From Acidiluteibacter sp963716125 (GTDB lineage Bacteria > Bacteroidota > Bacteroidia > Flavobacteriales_E > Vicingaceae): DNA of 64,000 bases. The DNA is taken from the NCBI GenBank assembly GCA_963716125.1, contig OY970294.1, positions 2,232,001 to 2,296,000 on the forward strand, in the 5' to 3' direction. The notes beneath the pieces are model-generated. The model was not told the DNA's origin, did not search any database, and saw nothing but the letters and a program-made list of their open reading frames with translations. Of the stretch, positions 24,006-33,623 are shown piece after piece. Position numbers and translations under genes: made by a program. Numbering within the stretch: the first letter of the stretch is position 1; each line of letters opens with the position of its first letter.

Positions 24006-24275
24006 ATGAAAAGAAAAATTGAAATTTTTACAGCAGGATGCCCGGTATGTAATCCGGCAGTGCAACTTGTGAAAGAAACAAGCTGCGAAAATTGTGAAAT
24101 TGAAGTTTACAACTTGGTAAAGCAAGCTGAGGATAAGGCTTGTATTGCGAAGGTAGAGAAGTACAACATTAAGCGGTTGCCTTCGGTAGTTGTTAATGGA
24201 GAGCTTTTGGCATGTTGCAGAAGCAATGAAATTACCAAAAAGGATTTAATCGCTGCTGGAGTTGGACAAGCCTAA
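24006..24275 (+). CDS. Small thioredoxin-like protein with CPVC and CC motifs
   Basis: 89 residues. A glutaredoxin/thioredoxin-like fold starts KRKIEIFTAGCPVCNPAVQL, with the redox pair CPVC near residues 15-18, two further Cys in ETSCENCEI, one in KACIAKV, and a C-terminal ELLACCRSNEI. Seven Cys in so small a protein suggest metal capture as well as redox exchange. There is no signal peptide, so it is cytoplasmic, well placed to take metal from the MerT-like protein that begins nine bases later. The metal is not identified. Confidence 0.75.
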   Translation: MKRKIEIFTAGCPVCNPAVQLVKETSCENCEIEVYNLVKQAEDKACIAKVEKYNIKRLPSVVVNGELLACCRSNEITKKDLIAAGVGQA

Positions 24276-24284
24276 TTCCTGAAT

Positions 24285-24608
24285 ATGAATGTAAATTATC
24301 CAAAAAACGGATTAGCGATCGGGCTATCCGTTTTAACCTTTGTTGCTCCCAAGTTTTGTTGTTGGAGCATGGCAATAGCGGCAATTAGTGGAGGGACAAG
24401 TTATTTGGCATGGGTTTATCCCTTGCGTCCTCTACTTTTTGCAATTGCTTTTATCTTCTTAGGAGTTAACTTCTACAGCTTTTATTTGAAGGGCAAAAGT
24501 TCACAGTCGTGCTTGAATTGCAGAAGCAGCAAGCCAAATTCATTTCAGTCAAAATGGTGGCTGTGGTTGGTCACCTGCTTTTTGATTCTCACAATAATAA
24601 TTAATTGA
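24285..24608 (+). CDS. MerT-like mercuric/metal transport membrane protein
   Basis: 107 residues with three predicted helices. The first contains VAPKFCCWSMAIAAISGG, the vicinal Cys pair in TM1 that defines the MerT/MerF group and carries Hg(II) inward in mer operons. A second Cys group (SCLNC) lies in a cytoplasmic loop near 72-75. It starts nine bases after the thioredoxin-like gene. No MerA reductase follows, so the module would not simply detoxify mercury; the substrate may be another soft metal. Relationship to MerT is from motif and topology. Confidence 0.75.
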   Translation: MNVNYPKNGLAIGLSVLTFVAPKFCCWSMAIAAISGGTSYLAWVYPLRPLLFAIAFIFLGVNFYSFYLKGKSSQSCLNCRSSKPNSFQSKWWLWLVTCFLILTIIIN

Positions 24609-24614
24609 ATAACT

Positions 24615-25388
24615 ATGTTATGTAAAAAGAAATTACGCTATCCATTTTTATTGCTTCTGTTCTTTATTGGAAAAACAACTTATGTAACAGCTCATGAGCC
24701 ACTTTACGGATTAGGTCCTGGCGTGTTATTTAAAGGCGGCAACGCACCCCACATCGGTTTTAGCTGGAACAATCAATTTTTTGAAACAGAATATGGATGG
24801 GGCTACGGAATCACTAAAAACTGGACAGCCATTGCAGAGGTTCCTTTTTTATATAACTCTGGAAATTACAGATTTCAAGGGGTTAATCTCAAGCAAAAAT
24901 ACCGGTTTTATAGAAATTTCAAACCAGGATTATCCCGAACAGCAAGTGCTGTAGCTGAAGTCAGGATACCCTCGCAAACCGGAGGGCCCACTGTAGTGAA
25001 CCTTGGCCTGACAGCTGGACAGGAAGCTCGCAGGTGGTATTGGTTTGTTTCTGGAAGTTATGCAGCCAAATTTAGCGGGGCAGATAGAAAACCCGGCAAT
25101 CAGGTAAACTATAACGCTACGGTGGGGATTCGCCCTATACTTACCAGTTATAAACAACCCGATCTAGTATTACTATTGGAAGGTATTGGAAACTACCGGG
25201 AACAAGCAGAACTGAATGGAAAAGAGTTGGCGAATACTGGAGGACATCAATGGTCAATTGCTCCTACCTTTATGCTGACCTACCGAAATATAGCACTTCG
25301 TGGGGGAATGGAGGTAGGTCTCGCTTCTACCGGCAACGTGGGCAAGCCCCAAACAAATTTTAAAACAATTATTGAATATCACTTTTAA
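24615..25388 (+). CDS. Outer-membrane beta-barrel (transporter-like) protein
   Basis: 257 residues. A signal peptide (YPFLLLLFFIGKTTYVTAHE) is followed by repeated amphipathic strands and the last-strand motif TIIEYHF. The start of the mature part (PLYGLGPGVLFKGGNAPHIGF) resembles the outer-membrane proteins associated with metal or aromatic transport. It begins seven bases after the MerT-like gene and would supply an outer-membrane pore to the same module. Exact family is not certain. Confidence 0.7.
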   Translation: MLCKKKLRYPFLLLLFFIGKTTYVTAHEPLYGLGPGVLFKGGNAPHIGFSWNNQFFETEYGWGYGITKNWTAIAEVPFLYNSGNYRFQGVNLKQKYRFYRNFKPGLSRTASAVAEVRIPSQTGGPTVVNLGLTAGQEARRWYWFVSGSYAAKFSGADRKPGNQVNYNATVGIRPILTSYKQPDLVLLLEGIGNYREQAELNGKELANTGGHQWSIAPTFMLTYRNIALRGGMEVGLASTGNVGKPQTNFKTIIEYHF

Positions 25389-25400
25389 ATTCATCAAATT

Positions 25401-25763
25401 ATGAAAAAATATATTTTAAATCTTTTAGGAGTTCCATTATTATTGGTCAGTATTCTTTTTGTTTTTCCTAATGTTATTTATGGTAATAGTCAAGAAAGTC
25501 AACAGATGGAAAAGAAATATGTCAAGTTAGGGGTTGATGGACTTGCATGTCCATTCTGTGCCTATGGCTTGGAAAAGAAGTTGAAAAAAGTTGATGGAAT
25601 TGATGATCTATACATAGAGTTGAATGAAGGCTATGCTACTTTTTCCGTTCCTTCCGACAGTGATATAACAGAAAAAGACTTACAGAAAATTGTGTCCGAT
25701 GCAGGCTTTAAAACAAGAGAAGTGTTATTTTCAGATACCCCATTTGAGCATGATGAAAAGTAA
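25401..25763 (+). CDS. MerP-like periplasmic heavy-metal-associated (HMA) protein
   Basis: 120 residues. A signal peptide (LLGVPLLLVSILFVFPN) is followed by an HMA domain with KLGVDGLACPFCAYGLEKKL, whose CPFC sits where MerP has CAAC, and a beta-alpha-beta fold ending SDAGFKTREV. It binds a soft metal ion in the periplasm and would pass it to the MerT-like protein. It starts 13 bases after the outer-membrane gene and its 3' end overlaps the NHL lipoprotein gene. Confidence 0.85.
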   Translation: MKKYILNLLGVPLLLVSILFVFPNVIYGNSQESQQMEKKYVKLGVDGLACPFCAYGLEKKLKKVDGIDDLYIELNEGYATFSVPSDSDITEKDLQKIVSDAGFKTREVLFSDTPFEHDEK

Positions 25764-26568
25764 ATACAGTCTTTGGGTTTTGATGTTCTTTTTCATCTCT
25801 TGTGCATCGCCTAATAGCGGGAAGTTAGTATTCGAAAAAGAAATCTCTTTAAACGATATTACTCCTTTGGGAATTGTAGCAATGCAAGATAAGTTGTGGC
25901 TATCTGATCCGGAACAAAATCGGCTGGTTTGCATCAACTATTCAGGAAAACTAATAAAACAGTTTGATGGTTTTAAACGACCTATGCACATCAGCAGGCA
26001 GCAATCAACACTTTATATTCCTGAAATGTTGAGCGATACTATTAAAACGTTTGATCTCAACAGTGAAGAAATTCAAACACTAGACCTCAAATCTACTCTT
26101 GATGCTCCGGCAGGAGTTGCTATTCAAGATAGCTTAATTGCCATTGCCGATTTTTATAATCATCGGATCGTTTTACAAAAAGAAGAAAAAACTATATTTA
26201 TAGGGCATGAAGGCCATGAAGATGGAGCATTGTACTATCCTACGGATGTGTCGTTAACAAATAACTTGCTTTTTGTGGCAGATGCTTACAATAACCGACT
26301 ACAAGTCTTTGACTTGGAAGGTAATTATGTGCGCATGATTGGTTGGCAAGAAAACATAAATGTGGCAAGTGGAATAGCAATTACTGAGCAACAAGTTTTC
26401 ATCACAGATTTTTACGGAAACCGATTATTAATTTACGATCACTACGGTCAACTGCAACAAATTCTCACTAAAAATCTCAATCACCCTACGGATGTTTCAA
26501 TTGTGGGAAACCACATATTTGTAGCCAATAATGGGTCGAAGTCGATTGCGATGTTTAAGTTTCAATGA
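25750..26568 (+). CDS. NHL-repeat beta-propeller lipoprotein
   Basis: About 272 residues. The chosen start is ATG 25750, which gives a signal peptide with lipobox FFISC; it overlaps the MerP-like gene by 14 bases. The mature part has about six blades, with recurrent VADAYNNRLQVFDLEGNYV, ITDFYGNRLLIYDHYG and HPTDVSIVGNHIFVANNG, the NHL pattern. NHL propellers are typically scaffold or binding domains facing the periplasm or outside. It is the last gene of the CsoR module. A metalloprotein or complex-assembly role is inferred only. Confidence 0.82.
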   Translation: MMKSKYSLWVLMFFFISCASPNSGKLVFEKEISLNDITPLGIVAMQDKLWLSDPEQNRLVCINYSGKLIKQFDGFKRPMHISRQQSTLYIPEMLSDTIKTFDLNSEEIQTLDLKSTLDAPAGVAIQDSLIAIADFYNHRIVLQKEEKTIFIGHEGHEDGALYYPTDVSLTNNLLFVADAYNNRLQVFDLEGNYVRMIGWQENINVASGIAITEQQVFITDFYGNRLLIYDHYGQLQQILTKNLNHPTDVSIVGNHIFVANNGSKSIAMFKFQ

Positions 26569-26734
26569 GTTTTTTTTAAATAGATGCTCTTTTTTCGATA
26601 AATCAATTTTCGATTTAAACACTTTTCAAATTGGGCAACTAAAAGTTCACGAATACAAAAAATAAATAAAGTGGTGTGAGTAATAGAAGTATTTGGTAAA
26701 GGAATTGAGAAGATAAGCGAATACAGCTTTGATA

Positions 26735-26797
26735 TAGTAATAATTACTACTATCATTCAATTTCAATAATGAAGTAATTATAATTTAATTACCTTTG
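26735..26797 (+). promoter_or_regulatory. Promoter/operator region of metal block 2
   Basis: TACCTTTG at 26790-26797 fits the TAnnTTTG -7 box, nine bases before ATG 26806. A 7-5-7 inverted repeat GTAATTA-TAATT-TAATTAC (26774-26792) abuts it, and a 15-base palindrome TAGTAATAATTACTA lies at 26735-26749. The arrangement resembles that at 4186-4223, with an inverted repeat against the promoter and a very short leader. The rest of the 26569-26805 gap shows no gene. Confidence 0.45.
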
Positions 26798-26805
26798 AAA
26801 ATTCT

Positions 26806-27258
26806 ATGCAGAAGTATATTCAAATAAAAAGCATCTTTTTATTAATCGTTTTTTCTATACTAACGATTCACAATACTTTTCCTCATATTCATCATTCACA
26901 TGATATTTCTGAGGGGGTTGCTTCAATTGAAAATATCCGCCACACGCATGATGAAGGTCATGATCATCATCATAAGAATCAAGAAAACTCTGATGAAGAT
27001 TCTGAGAATTTCTTATTAGGATTATTATTAAATAGCCACTCTCACAATGCAGAGGTTAACGAAGATTCGGAAATACAACTAAGCCTTAATAAAATAATAA
27101 TTGGTAAAGATTTACCTGTCATTACTCTCACTACCAATCATCAAGTTCCTAAGATTACTAAACTTTCTCTCAAAAAGGAATATTTTGAATATCAACAGGA
27201 TTATAAGCAGGAACATCAACTGCTTAACTGCCCTTTACGAGCACCCCCAATTTTATGA
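26806..27258 (+). CDS. His-rich exported hypothetical protein
   Basis: 150 residues. A signal peptide or N-terminal anchor (IFLLIVFSILTIHNTFPHIHH) is followed by dense His clusters (HIHHSHD, HTHDEGHDHHHKN) and a further NSHSHN near 78. Such proteins buffer Zn, Co or Ni in the periplasm. It heads metal block 2 as the DUF6660 protein heads block 1. No catalytic motif is visible. The 3' untranslated stretch to the TolC fragment is about 85 bases. Confidence 0.7.
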   Translation: MQKYIQIKSIFLLIVFSILTIHNTFPHIHHSHDISEGVASIENIRHTHDEGHDHHHKNQENSDEDSENFLLGLLLNSHSHNAEVNEDSEIQLSLNKIIIGKDLPVITLTTNHQVPKITKLSLKKEYFEYQQDYKQEHQLLNCPLRAPPIL

Positions 27259-27345
27259 TAATCATTCTCTGATGAAATAAATTCATCAACAAACCGACGA
27301 ATTCTCTTCGTTGGGTTATTATTGATTCATCCTAAATCACAAATC

Positions 27346-27963
27346 ATGTATAAAAAAATAGTGTTCGCTTTTTGCGGATACCTTATTTCGTATGGACTTT
27401 TTGCCCAAAATAACGAGATTGAAAAGGTATTGCAAGAGGTTGAAAGAAACAACAAAGAATTACAAGCATTTTCATCCTTAATAGAGAGTAAAAAACTCGA
27501 ACTAAGTGCTTCAAATAACTTACCTGACCCTCAATTTGGAGCTTTTTATTTGCCTTGGGGTGAACATAATACAGGAGATTACTCAGAGTTTCAAATCTCC
27601 CAAACTTTTGAATTCCCTACTGTTTATAGTTCAAGAAAAAAGGTAATAAAAAGTCAACAAACTCAACTTGAATTAGAATATAACGCTAAGCGGCAAGCTA
27701 TTTTATTGGCTGCTAAAAAACACTGCTTAGAACTTATTTATTGGGATAAAAAAGAAACCCTTGAGCAAAAAAGAGTTGACCAAGCCAAGCAAGTTTTTAA
27801 TCAATTAAAAGAGCTTTATGAAAAAGAAGAAGTTGGAATATTAGATTACAACAAAGCAAAAGTAGCTTGGATTCAAGAGCAATTTAGGGTATCTCAAATT
27901 GAGGTTGAGAGGAAGAAAGTAGAAATATCCAGTTACATTATTAATAATAAAAAATCATGTTAG
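27346..27963 (+). pseudogene. TolC/CzcC-family outer-membrane factor, C-terminal half missing
   Basis: About 205 residues from ATG 27346 with a signal peptide (MYKKIVFAFCGYLISYGLFAQ) and the N-terminal TolC repeat (EKVLQEVERNNKELQAFSSL, PDPQFGAFYLPWGEHN, TFEFPTVYSSRKKV). Family members are over 400 residues; this one ends at 27963, seven bases into the next pump gene. The second TolC repeat is absent. The break coincides with the start of a gene of visibly higher GC, so it looks like the edge of an imported segment that replaced the rest of the gene. The stub might fold partly but is unlikely to form a channel. Confidence 0.75.
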
Positions 27964-30900
27964 ATAATATTATAAAATTTTCGATTAACAATAAACTTGT
28001 TATCGGATTATTTACGTTGGCTTTAATTGGGTGGGGAGCTTATTCCCTAACACAATTACCCATTGATGCCGTGCCAGACATCACAGACAACCAAGTTATG
28101 GTAATTACCATATCACCCACTTTAGCGGCACAAGAGGTAGAACAATTAGTTACGTTTCCAGTAGAACAAACAATGGTAAGTATTCCTGGTATTAAGGATA
28201 TGCGTTCTTTTTCTCGATTCGGACTTTCCATTGTAACTATTGTTTTCGAAGAAAATGTAGATTTATATTGGGCAAGACAACAAGTTCAAGAACGATTAAC
28301 GCTGGCCGCCAAAGATATCCCTGAAGGGATAGGAAAACCTGAAATGGGACCCGTAACTACAGGGTTGGGTGAAATTTATCAATATGTAATTCATACCGAA
28401 AAAGGATATGAAGATAAATATGATGCTACCGAATTAAGAACTATACAGGATTGGATTATCAAAAGACAACTTTTAGGAACACCTGGTGTTGCAGAAGTGA
28501 GTGGTTTTGGTGGTTTGGTCAAACAATATGAAATTGCCATAGACCCAGATAAACTTCAAAGTATGAATGTAACTATTGAAGATATTTTTACCGCGCTGGA
28601 AAAAAACAATCAAAACACGGGTGGCGCTTATATAGATAAAGGTCCTAATGCCTATTTTATTCGGAGCGAAGGACTTGTGAACAATTTACAAGAATTGGAG
28701 AAAATAGCTGTTAAAGTAAATAGCGGCACACCAGTACTTGTAAGGGATGTTGCCAAAGTACAGTTTGGTCACGGTGTGCGCTATGGAGCGGCAACGCGAA
28801 ATGGAGAAGGCGAAGTTGTTACGGGAATTGTAATGATGCTAAAGGGAGCAAACTCTTCCGCAGTTATCAATGATGTAAAAGCTAAAATTGAACAGATTAA
28901 AGAAACTTTACCCGAAGGCGTAACCATTGAGCCTTATTTGGATAGGAAAGGTTTGGTGGACCGTGCAATAGGGACTGTAACAACTAATCTTACGGAAGGT
29001 GCATTGATAGTAATTTTTGTACTAATCTTATTTCTTGGAAATTTAAGAGGTGGATTGATCGTGGCTTCGGTGATACCGCTCTCAATGCTTTTTGCAATCG
29101 CGATGATGAACCTCTTTGGGGTTTCCGGAAACCTAATGAGTTTGGGTGCCATAGATTTTGGTCTTATCGTAGATGGGGCGGTGATTGTAGTTGAATCCGT
29201 GATGTTTGGGATTCATACCAGTAAAAAGAAGTATTCTGGAGTCGTTAAGCTATCATCTAAACAAATGGATGCCGAGGTAAAATTATCTGCTGGGAAAATG
29301 ATGAATTCCGCTGCATTCGGACAAATCATTATATTAATTGTTTACGTTCCTATTTTGGCTTTGAGCGGGGTTGCAGGAAAAATGTTCCATCCAATGGCAC
29401 AAACGGTAATGTTCGCTATTCTTGGAGCATTAATTTTATCACTTACCTATGTTCCAATGATGTCTGCCCTTGCACTGGGTCGCAAGACGGAACATAAACG
29501 GAATTTTTCCGATAAAATGATGGATTACTTTCAGCGTATATACCAACCTATTTTAGAAGCTGCCCTGCACGCAAAACTATTGGTTCTGGGATTGGCAGTA
29601 GGATTATTTATTATAACGCTGATAGTTTTTGCAAATATGGGTGGTGAGTTTATCCCACAATTGGACGAAGGAGATTTTGCGGTTGAAACCCGAGTGCCTG
29701 TTGGAAGTTCCATCGACCAGATGATTGATGTTTCTCAAAAGGCGCAGACCATATTATTAAATGAATATCCAGATGAAGTGAAGCAAGTCGTAAACAAGAT
29801 TGGTTCAGGGGAAATTCCAACAGACCCGATGCCCATTGAAGCAGGTGATATGATGGTTATTTTAAGTCCAAAATCCGAATGGAAAAAGGCTGGAGGAAGA
29901 GAAGAACTGGCCGCAGAAATGAAAGAATCCCTATCAATAATCCCAAATGCTACTTTTAGTTTTCAACAACCCATACAAATGCGTTTCAACGAACTTTTGA
30001 CAGGTGCAAAACAGGATGTTGTTATCAAAATTTATGGCGAAGACCTCAATATTCTTTCAGATTTGGCTGGTAATGTTGGGAGTAAAATAAAATCGGTGGA
30101 AGGTGTTGAAGATTTGTATGTTGAAGAAGTGACCGGATTACCACAGATTAATATTCAAATGAACCGCGATAAGATTTCTCAATATGGAATGAATATCGAG
30201 GACATAAATAATACTATTGAAACTGCCTTTGCGGGTACTTCGGCTGGACTTGTTTATGAAGGGGAACGTCGATTTGACCTTGTTGTGAGATTGGACAAAA
30301 AGTACCGAACCGATATTACCGATGTACAAAATTTGTATGTCAGTACACCACAGGGAAATCAAATTCCGTTAAGTCAGGTGGCCAGCGTTACATTTGAACC
30401 AGGACCTGTACAAATACAGCGTGATAACGCAAAACGTCGAATTATTGTTGGCTTCAACGTGCGTGATAGGGATGTACAGAGTATTATTGAGGACATAAAG
30501 CAAATTATGAATTCGAAGGTTGATATGCCGGCAGGTTATTATGTAACCTATGGCGGGCAATTTCAAAACTTGCAAGAGGCTAATCAACGGTTAGTGATTG
30601 CTTTACCAATAGCTTTGTTGCTGATTTTAGTGTTGCTGTATTTTACTTTCGGTTCAATGAAACAAAGTTTGCTCATTTTTACGGCAATCCCTTTATCAGC
30701 CATTGGCGGTGTCTTTGCACTAATCATAAGAGACTTACCTTTCAGTATTTCAGCTGGAATCGGATTTATTGCATTGTTTGGTGTGGCGGTTTTAAATGGA
30801 ATCGTACTGGTGGCAGAATTCAACAGACTGGATAAAGAAGGTGTAACCGATATTTATGAACGTGTTGTTAAAGGCACTCGTGTAAGATTGAGACCTGTAT

Positions 30901-32357
30901 TAATGACAGCTACCGTAGCTGCTTTAGGTTTTTTACCTATGGCATTGTCAAATTCATCAGGTGCGGAGGTACAGCGACCATTGGCCACAGTGGTAATAGG
31001 AGGTTTGATTACGGCGACTGCATTAACGCTAATTATCTTACCTATTTTATATATTTATTTTACGGAAGGGAAATTTAAATTCAATTTTAGAAGCAAGAAA
31101 ATAGCTACCACTTTAATCGTGGTTGGCGGTCTATTCTTTTCGGCAATGAAACTTCAAGCGCAAGAAACAATTATGGTGCAAGAACGTGAATTTACATTGC
31201 AGCAGGCTATTGAAATGGCACTTCAGAACAATAACCGTATTAAGATTGCTCAATATGAAATAGAGGTTGAAGAAAAAGGAAAATACGGTGCTATAACTAT
31301 TCCCAGAACAGAATTTACATATTCAAGTGGCGAATTTAATACGCCTACGCTAAAGGATAACCTTTATGGAGTTACACAGCGGATTAATTTTCCAACCGTC
31401 TATACCAGTCAGTTTAAACTCGCAAAAGCAAGAGTTAGTAGCAGTGAACAACTAAAGGTTATAGAAGAAAATGACCTGATTGCGGATGTAAAAACAGCCT
31501 ATTCCAGATATGTGTTTTTAATGCAGAATAAACAATTGTTGCAGCGTCAAGATAGTCTATATGGCAATCTCAACCGTTCAAGTTCGATGCGTTATGAATC
31601 TGGCGAATCCACAAAATTGGAAAGTGTAACCTCGGCAACTCAATCGATGCAAATAAAAAACAAGCTTCAACAAAACGAAGCCGATATGAGAATCGCTAAA
31701 AAACAGCTTCAGGTAGTTTTGAACACAAATGATGACATTACTATTGCAGAAAGTCAACTGGTTCGCAGTGAGATAGATTTAAATATTGAAAACAAGTCTG
31801 TGGAGCAAAGCCCGTTTTACGTTTATTTAAAACAACAGTTGGAAGTAAGGAAGCGGGAGACCAATGTGGAGAGGAACAAAGTGTTACCGGATATTATGTT
31901 CGGTTATAATAGTCAATCCTTTGTAGGAGACCAATTTGTAGATGGGCAGGACATTCGATATAATCGTGGTGACCGATTTTCATACTTTCAAGTAGGTGTT
32001 GCAATTCCTATTTTTCCTGGTGGACATCGTGCCAAAATTCAGGCGGCCAAAATCGAAGAGGACATCGTCCAATCTCAAATTGAGTTAAATAAGACGCAAC
32101 TACAAGGGGAACTACAAAATTTATTGCAAGAATATTACAAGCTTCAAGGTACTTTAGATTACTATCAAAATGAAGCTCTGCCACAAGCGGAACTTATCAT
32201 TGATAATTCAGAAAAGAGCTTTAAAAGCGGTGATGTTTCCTATACGCAATACTTGCAAAACCTCACTTTGGCGAATAGTATTCAAACAGAGTATCTAAAC
32301 ACACTATATCAATATAACCAGTCCATCATAGTAATCGAAGCCTTATTGGGCTTGTAA
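27957..32357 (+). CDS. czcA: Second CzcA-type RND pump fused to a TolC-family outer-membrane factor
   Basis: 1466 residues, organised like the pump at 4837: an HME-RND domain to about 1040 with GAIDFGLIVDGAVIVVES near 400 and QLDEGDFAVETRVP near 570, then a TolC-like domain from about 1070 (FTLQQAIEMALQNN). The junction is again a hydrophobic segment ending FFSAMKLQAQETI, an internal signal-peptide-like sequence. The two pumps are clearly homologous but diverged, and this gene has higher GC than its upstream neighbour, so they are not a recent duplication. Its start overlaps the truncated TolC stub. Divalent-metal export (Zn/Co/Cd/Ni class) is inferred from the DFGxxxD motif. Confidence 0.92.
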   Translation: MLDNIIKFSINNKLVIGLFTLALIGWGAYSLTQLPIDAVPDITDNQVMVITISPTLAAQEVEQLVTFPVEQTMVSIPGIKDMRSFSRFGLSIVTIVFEENVDLYWARQQVQERLTLAAKDIPEGIGKPEMGPVTTGLGEIYQYVIHTEKGYEDKYDATELRTIQDWIIKRQLLGTPGVAEVSGFGGLVKQYEIAIDPDKLQSMNVTIEDIFTALEKNNQNTGGAYIDKGPNAYFIRSEGLVNNLQELEKIAVKVNSGTPVLVRDVAKVQFGHGVRYGAATRNGEGEVVTGIVMMLKGANSSAVINDVKAKIEQIKETLPEGVTIEPYLDRKGLVDRAIGTVTTNLTEGALIVIFVLILFLGNLRGGLIVASVIPLSMLFAIAMMNLFGVSGNLMSLGAIDFGLIVDGAVIVVESVMFGIHTSKKKYSGVVKLSSKQMDAEVKLSAGKMMNSAAFGQIIILIVYVPILALSGVAGKMFHPMAQTVMFAILGALILSLTYVPMMSALALGRKTEHKRNFSDKMMDYFQRIYQPILEAALHAKLLVLGLAVGLFIITLIVFANMGGEFIPQLDEGDFAVETRVPVGSSIDQMIDVSQKAQTILLNEYPDEVKQVVNKIGSGEIPTDPMPIEAGDMMVILSPKSEWKKAGGREELAAEMKESLSIIPNATFSFQQPIQMRFNELLTGAKQDVVIKIYGEDLNILSDLAGNVGSKIKSVEGVEDLYVEEVTGLPQINIQMNRDKISQYGMNIEDINNTIETAFAGTSAGLVYEGERRFDLVVRLDKKYRTDITDVQNLYVSTPQGNQIPLSQVASVTFEPGPVQIQRDNAKRRIIVGFNVRDRDVQSIIEDIKQIMNSKVDMPAGYYVTYGGQFQNLQEANQRLVIALPIALLLILVLLYFTFGSMKQSLLIFTAIPLSAIGGVFALIIRDLPFSISAGIGFIALFGVAVLNGIVLVAEFNRLDKEGVTDIYERVVKGTRVRLRPVLMTATVAALGFLPMALSNSSGAEVQRPLATVVIGGLITATALTLIILPILYIYFTEGKFKFNFRSKKIATTLIVVGGLFFSAMKLQAQETIMVQEREFTLQQAIEMALQNNNRIKIAQYEIEVEEKGKYGAITIPRTEFTYSSGEFNTPTLKDNLYGVTQRINFPTVYTSQFKLAKARVSSSEQLKVIEENDLIADVKTAYSRYVFLMQNKQLLQRQDSLYGNLNRSSSMRYESGESTKLESVTSATQSMQIKNKLQQNEADMRIAKKQLQVVLNTNDDITIAESQLVRSEIDLNIENKSVEQSPFYVYLKQQLEVRKRETNVERNKVLPDIMFGYNSQSFVGDQFVDGQDIRYNRGDRFSYFQVGVAIPIFPGGHRAKIQAAKIEEDIVQSQIELNKTQLQGELQNLLQEYYKLQGTLDYYQNEALPQAELIIDNSEKSFKSGDVSYTQYLQNLTLANSIQTEYLNTLYQYNQSIIVIEALLGL

Positions 32358-32390
32358 AAATCTTGTGATATCACATTAAAACATAAAAAG

Positions 32391-33590
32391 ATGAAAATTA
32401 AATTCAATACAAAAATTTCGCTACTCATTTTATCCACCCTATTGATGGTGGCTTGTGGCAATACCGATTCTGAAAAAAAGGAAGCTTCCGAAGAAAGTTC
32501 GATGAAAAAAGAAGAACCCGTTTCCGACGGAGCTAAACAAATCACTTTTACCAAAGACCAATACAATCTCGCCGGAATTGAAACTGGTGCGATTGAAATG
32601 AGAAATTTAAGTAACATCATAAAACTAAATGGAGTTATTGACGTAGAGCCTAAAAGTATGGCATCGGTATCTGCCCCTTTAGGAGGTTATTTAAAAACTG
32701 CCGGGAGATTACCCGGTGAAGAAATTAAAAAGGGGCAAGTTTTGGCAACGATTGAAAATCCCGAGTTTATCCAAATCCAACAGGATTACTTGGAAAGTCT
32801 GGGAAAACTGCAATTTCTTGAAGAAGAATTTAACCGCCAGAAAAAGTTAAGGGAAGAAGATATTAATTCTGCAAAAACATTTCAACAGGTTTCTTCAGAT
32901 TATAAAATAACACAGGGGCGGGTTAAGGCATATGAACAACAACTTGCACTCGCGGGAATCAGTAGAAGTGCTGTCCAAAATGGTAACATTACGCGAACTG
33001 CAAACCTTTATGCTCCTATTTCAGGCTTTATAAAAACAAGTAATGTAAATATTGGCGATTATGTGTCGCCACAGGATGTTCTATTTGAAATAGTAAATTT
33101 AAACGATATTCATTTGGCATTAAATGCGTTTGAAAAAGATTTGGAAAAGATAGAGGTTGGTCAAACCGTTAAGTTCTCTCTTTCCAATGACAATACGTTC
33201 AATCGTACTGCAAAGGTTTTCTTAATCGGAAAAGCGACTGGTAATGACCGTATGACACCGGTTCATTGTCACATAGATAAAGAGGACGAGAAAGGTCTTT
33301 TGCCCGGTATGTACGTAAAAGCTTGGTTAGAAAGTGGTACAAATAAGCAAAATGCGATTCCCTCAGAAGCTATAGTCCAATATGAAGGAAAAGATTTCGT
33401 AATCCTTCAAACCAAAGAAAGTGAAAGGGGTTATACTTTTAAGTTGGAACAGGTTAAAAAAGGTATTGAGCAGGAAGGTTATACCGCCATAACATTTGCT
33501 GAAAATGCTAACGTTAACAATTTTAAACCTGTCGTCAAGAACGCTTATTCCATTCTGTCTGCATTGAGAAATTCTGAAGAAGAAGAGTAA
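32391..33590 (+). CDS. czcB: CzcB/CusB-family periplasmic adaptor lipoprotein
   Basis: 399 residues. Signal peptide with lipobox LMVAC; acidic/Lys-rich linker; MFP core with lipoyl halves (LGGYLKTAGRLPGEEIKKGQ and ANLYAPISGFIKTSNVNIGD), a coiled-coil hairpin (YLESLGKLQFLEEEFNRQKK) and a beta-barrel with HCHIDKEDEKGLLPGMYVKA. Unlike the block 1 adaptor it has no extended His segments. It follows the pump by 33 bases and completes a second tripartite export system. Confidence 0.9.
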   Translation: MKIKFNTKISLLILSTLLMVACGNTDSEKKEASEESSMKKEEPVSDGAKQITFTKDQYNLAGIETGAIEMRNLSNIIKLNGVIDVEPKSMASVSAPLGGYLKTAGRLPGEEIKKGQVLATIENPEFIQIQQDYLESLGKLQFLEEEFNRQKKLREEDINSAKTFQQVSSDYKITQGRVKAYEQQLALAGISRSAVQNGNITRTANLYAPISGFIKTSNVNIGDYVSPQDVLFEIVNLNDIHLALNAFEKDLEKIEVGQTVKFSLSNDNTFNRTAKVFLIGKATGNDRMTPVHCHIDKEDEKGLLPGMYVKAWLESGTNKQNAIPSEAIVQYEGKDFVILQTKESERGYTFKLEQVKKGIEQEGYTAITFAENANVNNFKPVVKNAYSILSALRNSEEEE

Positions 33591-33623
33591 TATAAAAATC
33601 AATAACAATAAAAATTAATCATA

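Noticed and set aside
24285..25763. Complete mercury-resistance (mer) operon
   Set aside because: MerT- and MerP-like proteins are present but there is no MerA or MerR, and the regulator is of CsoR type.
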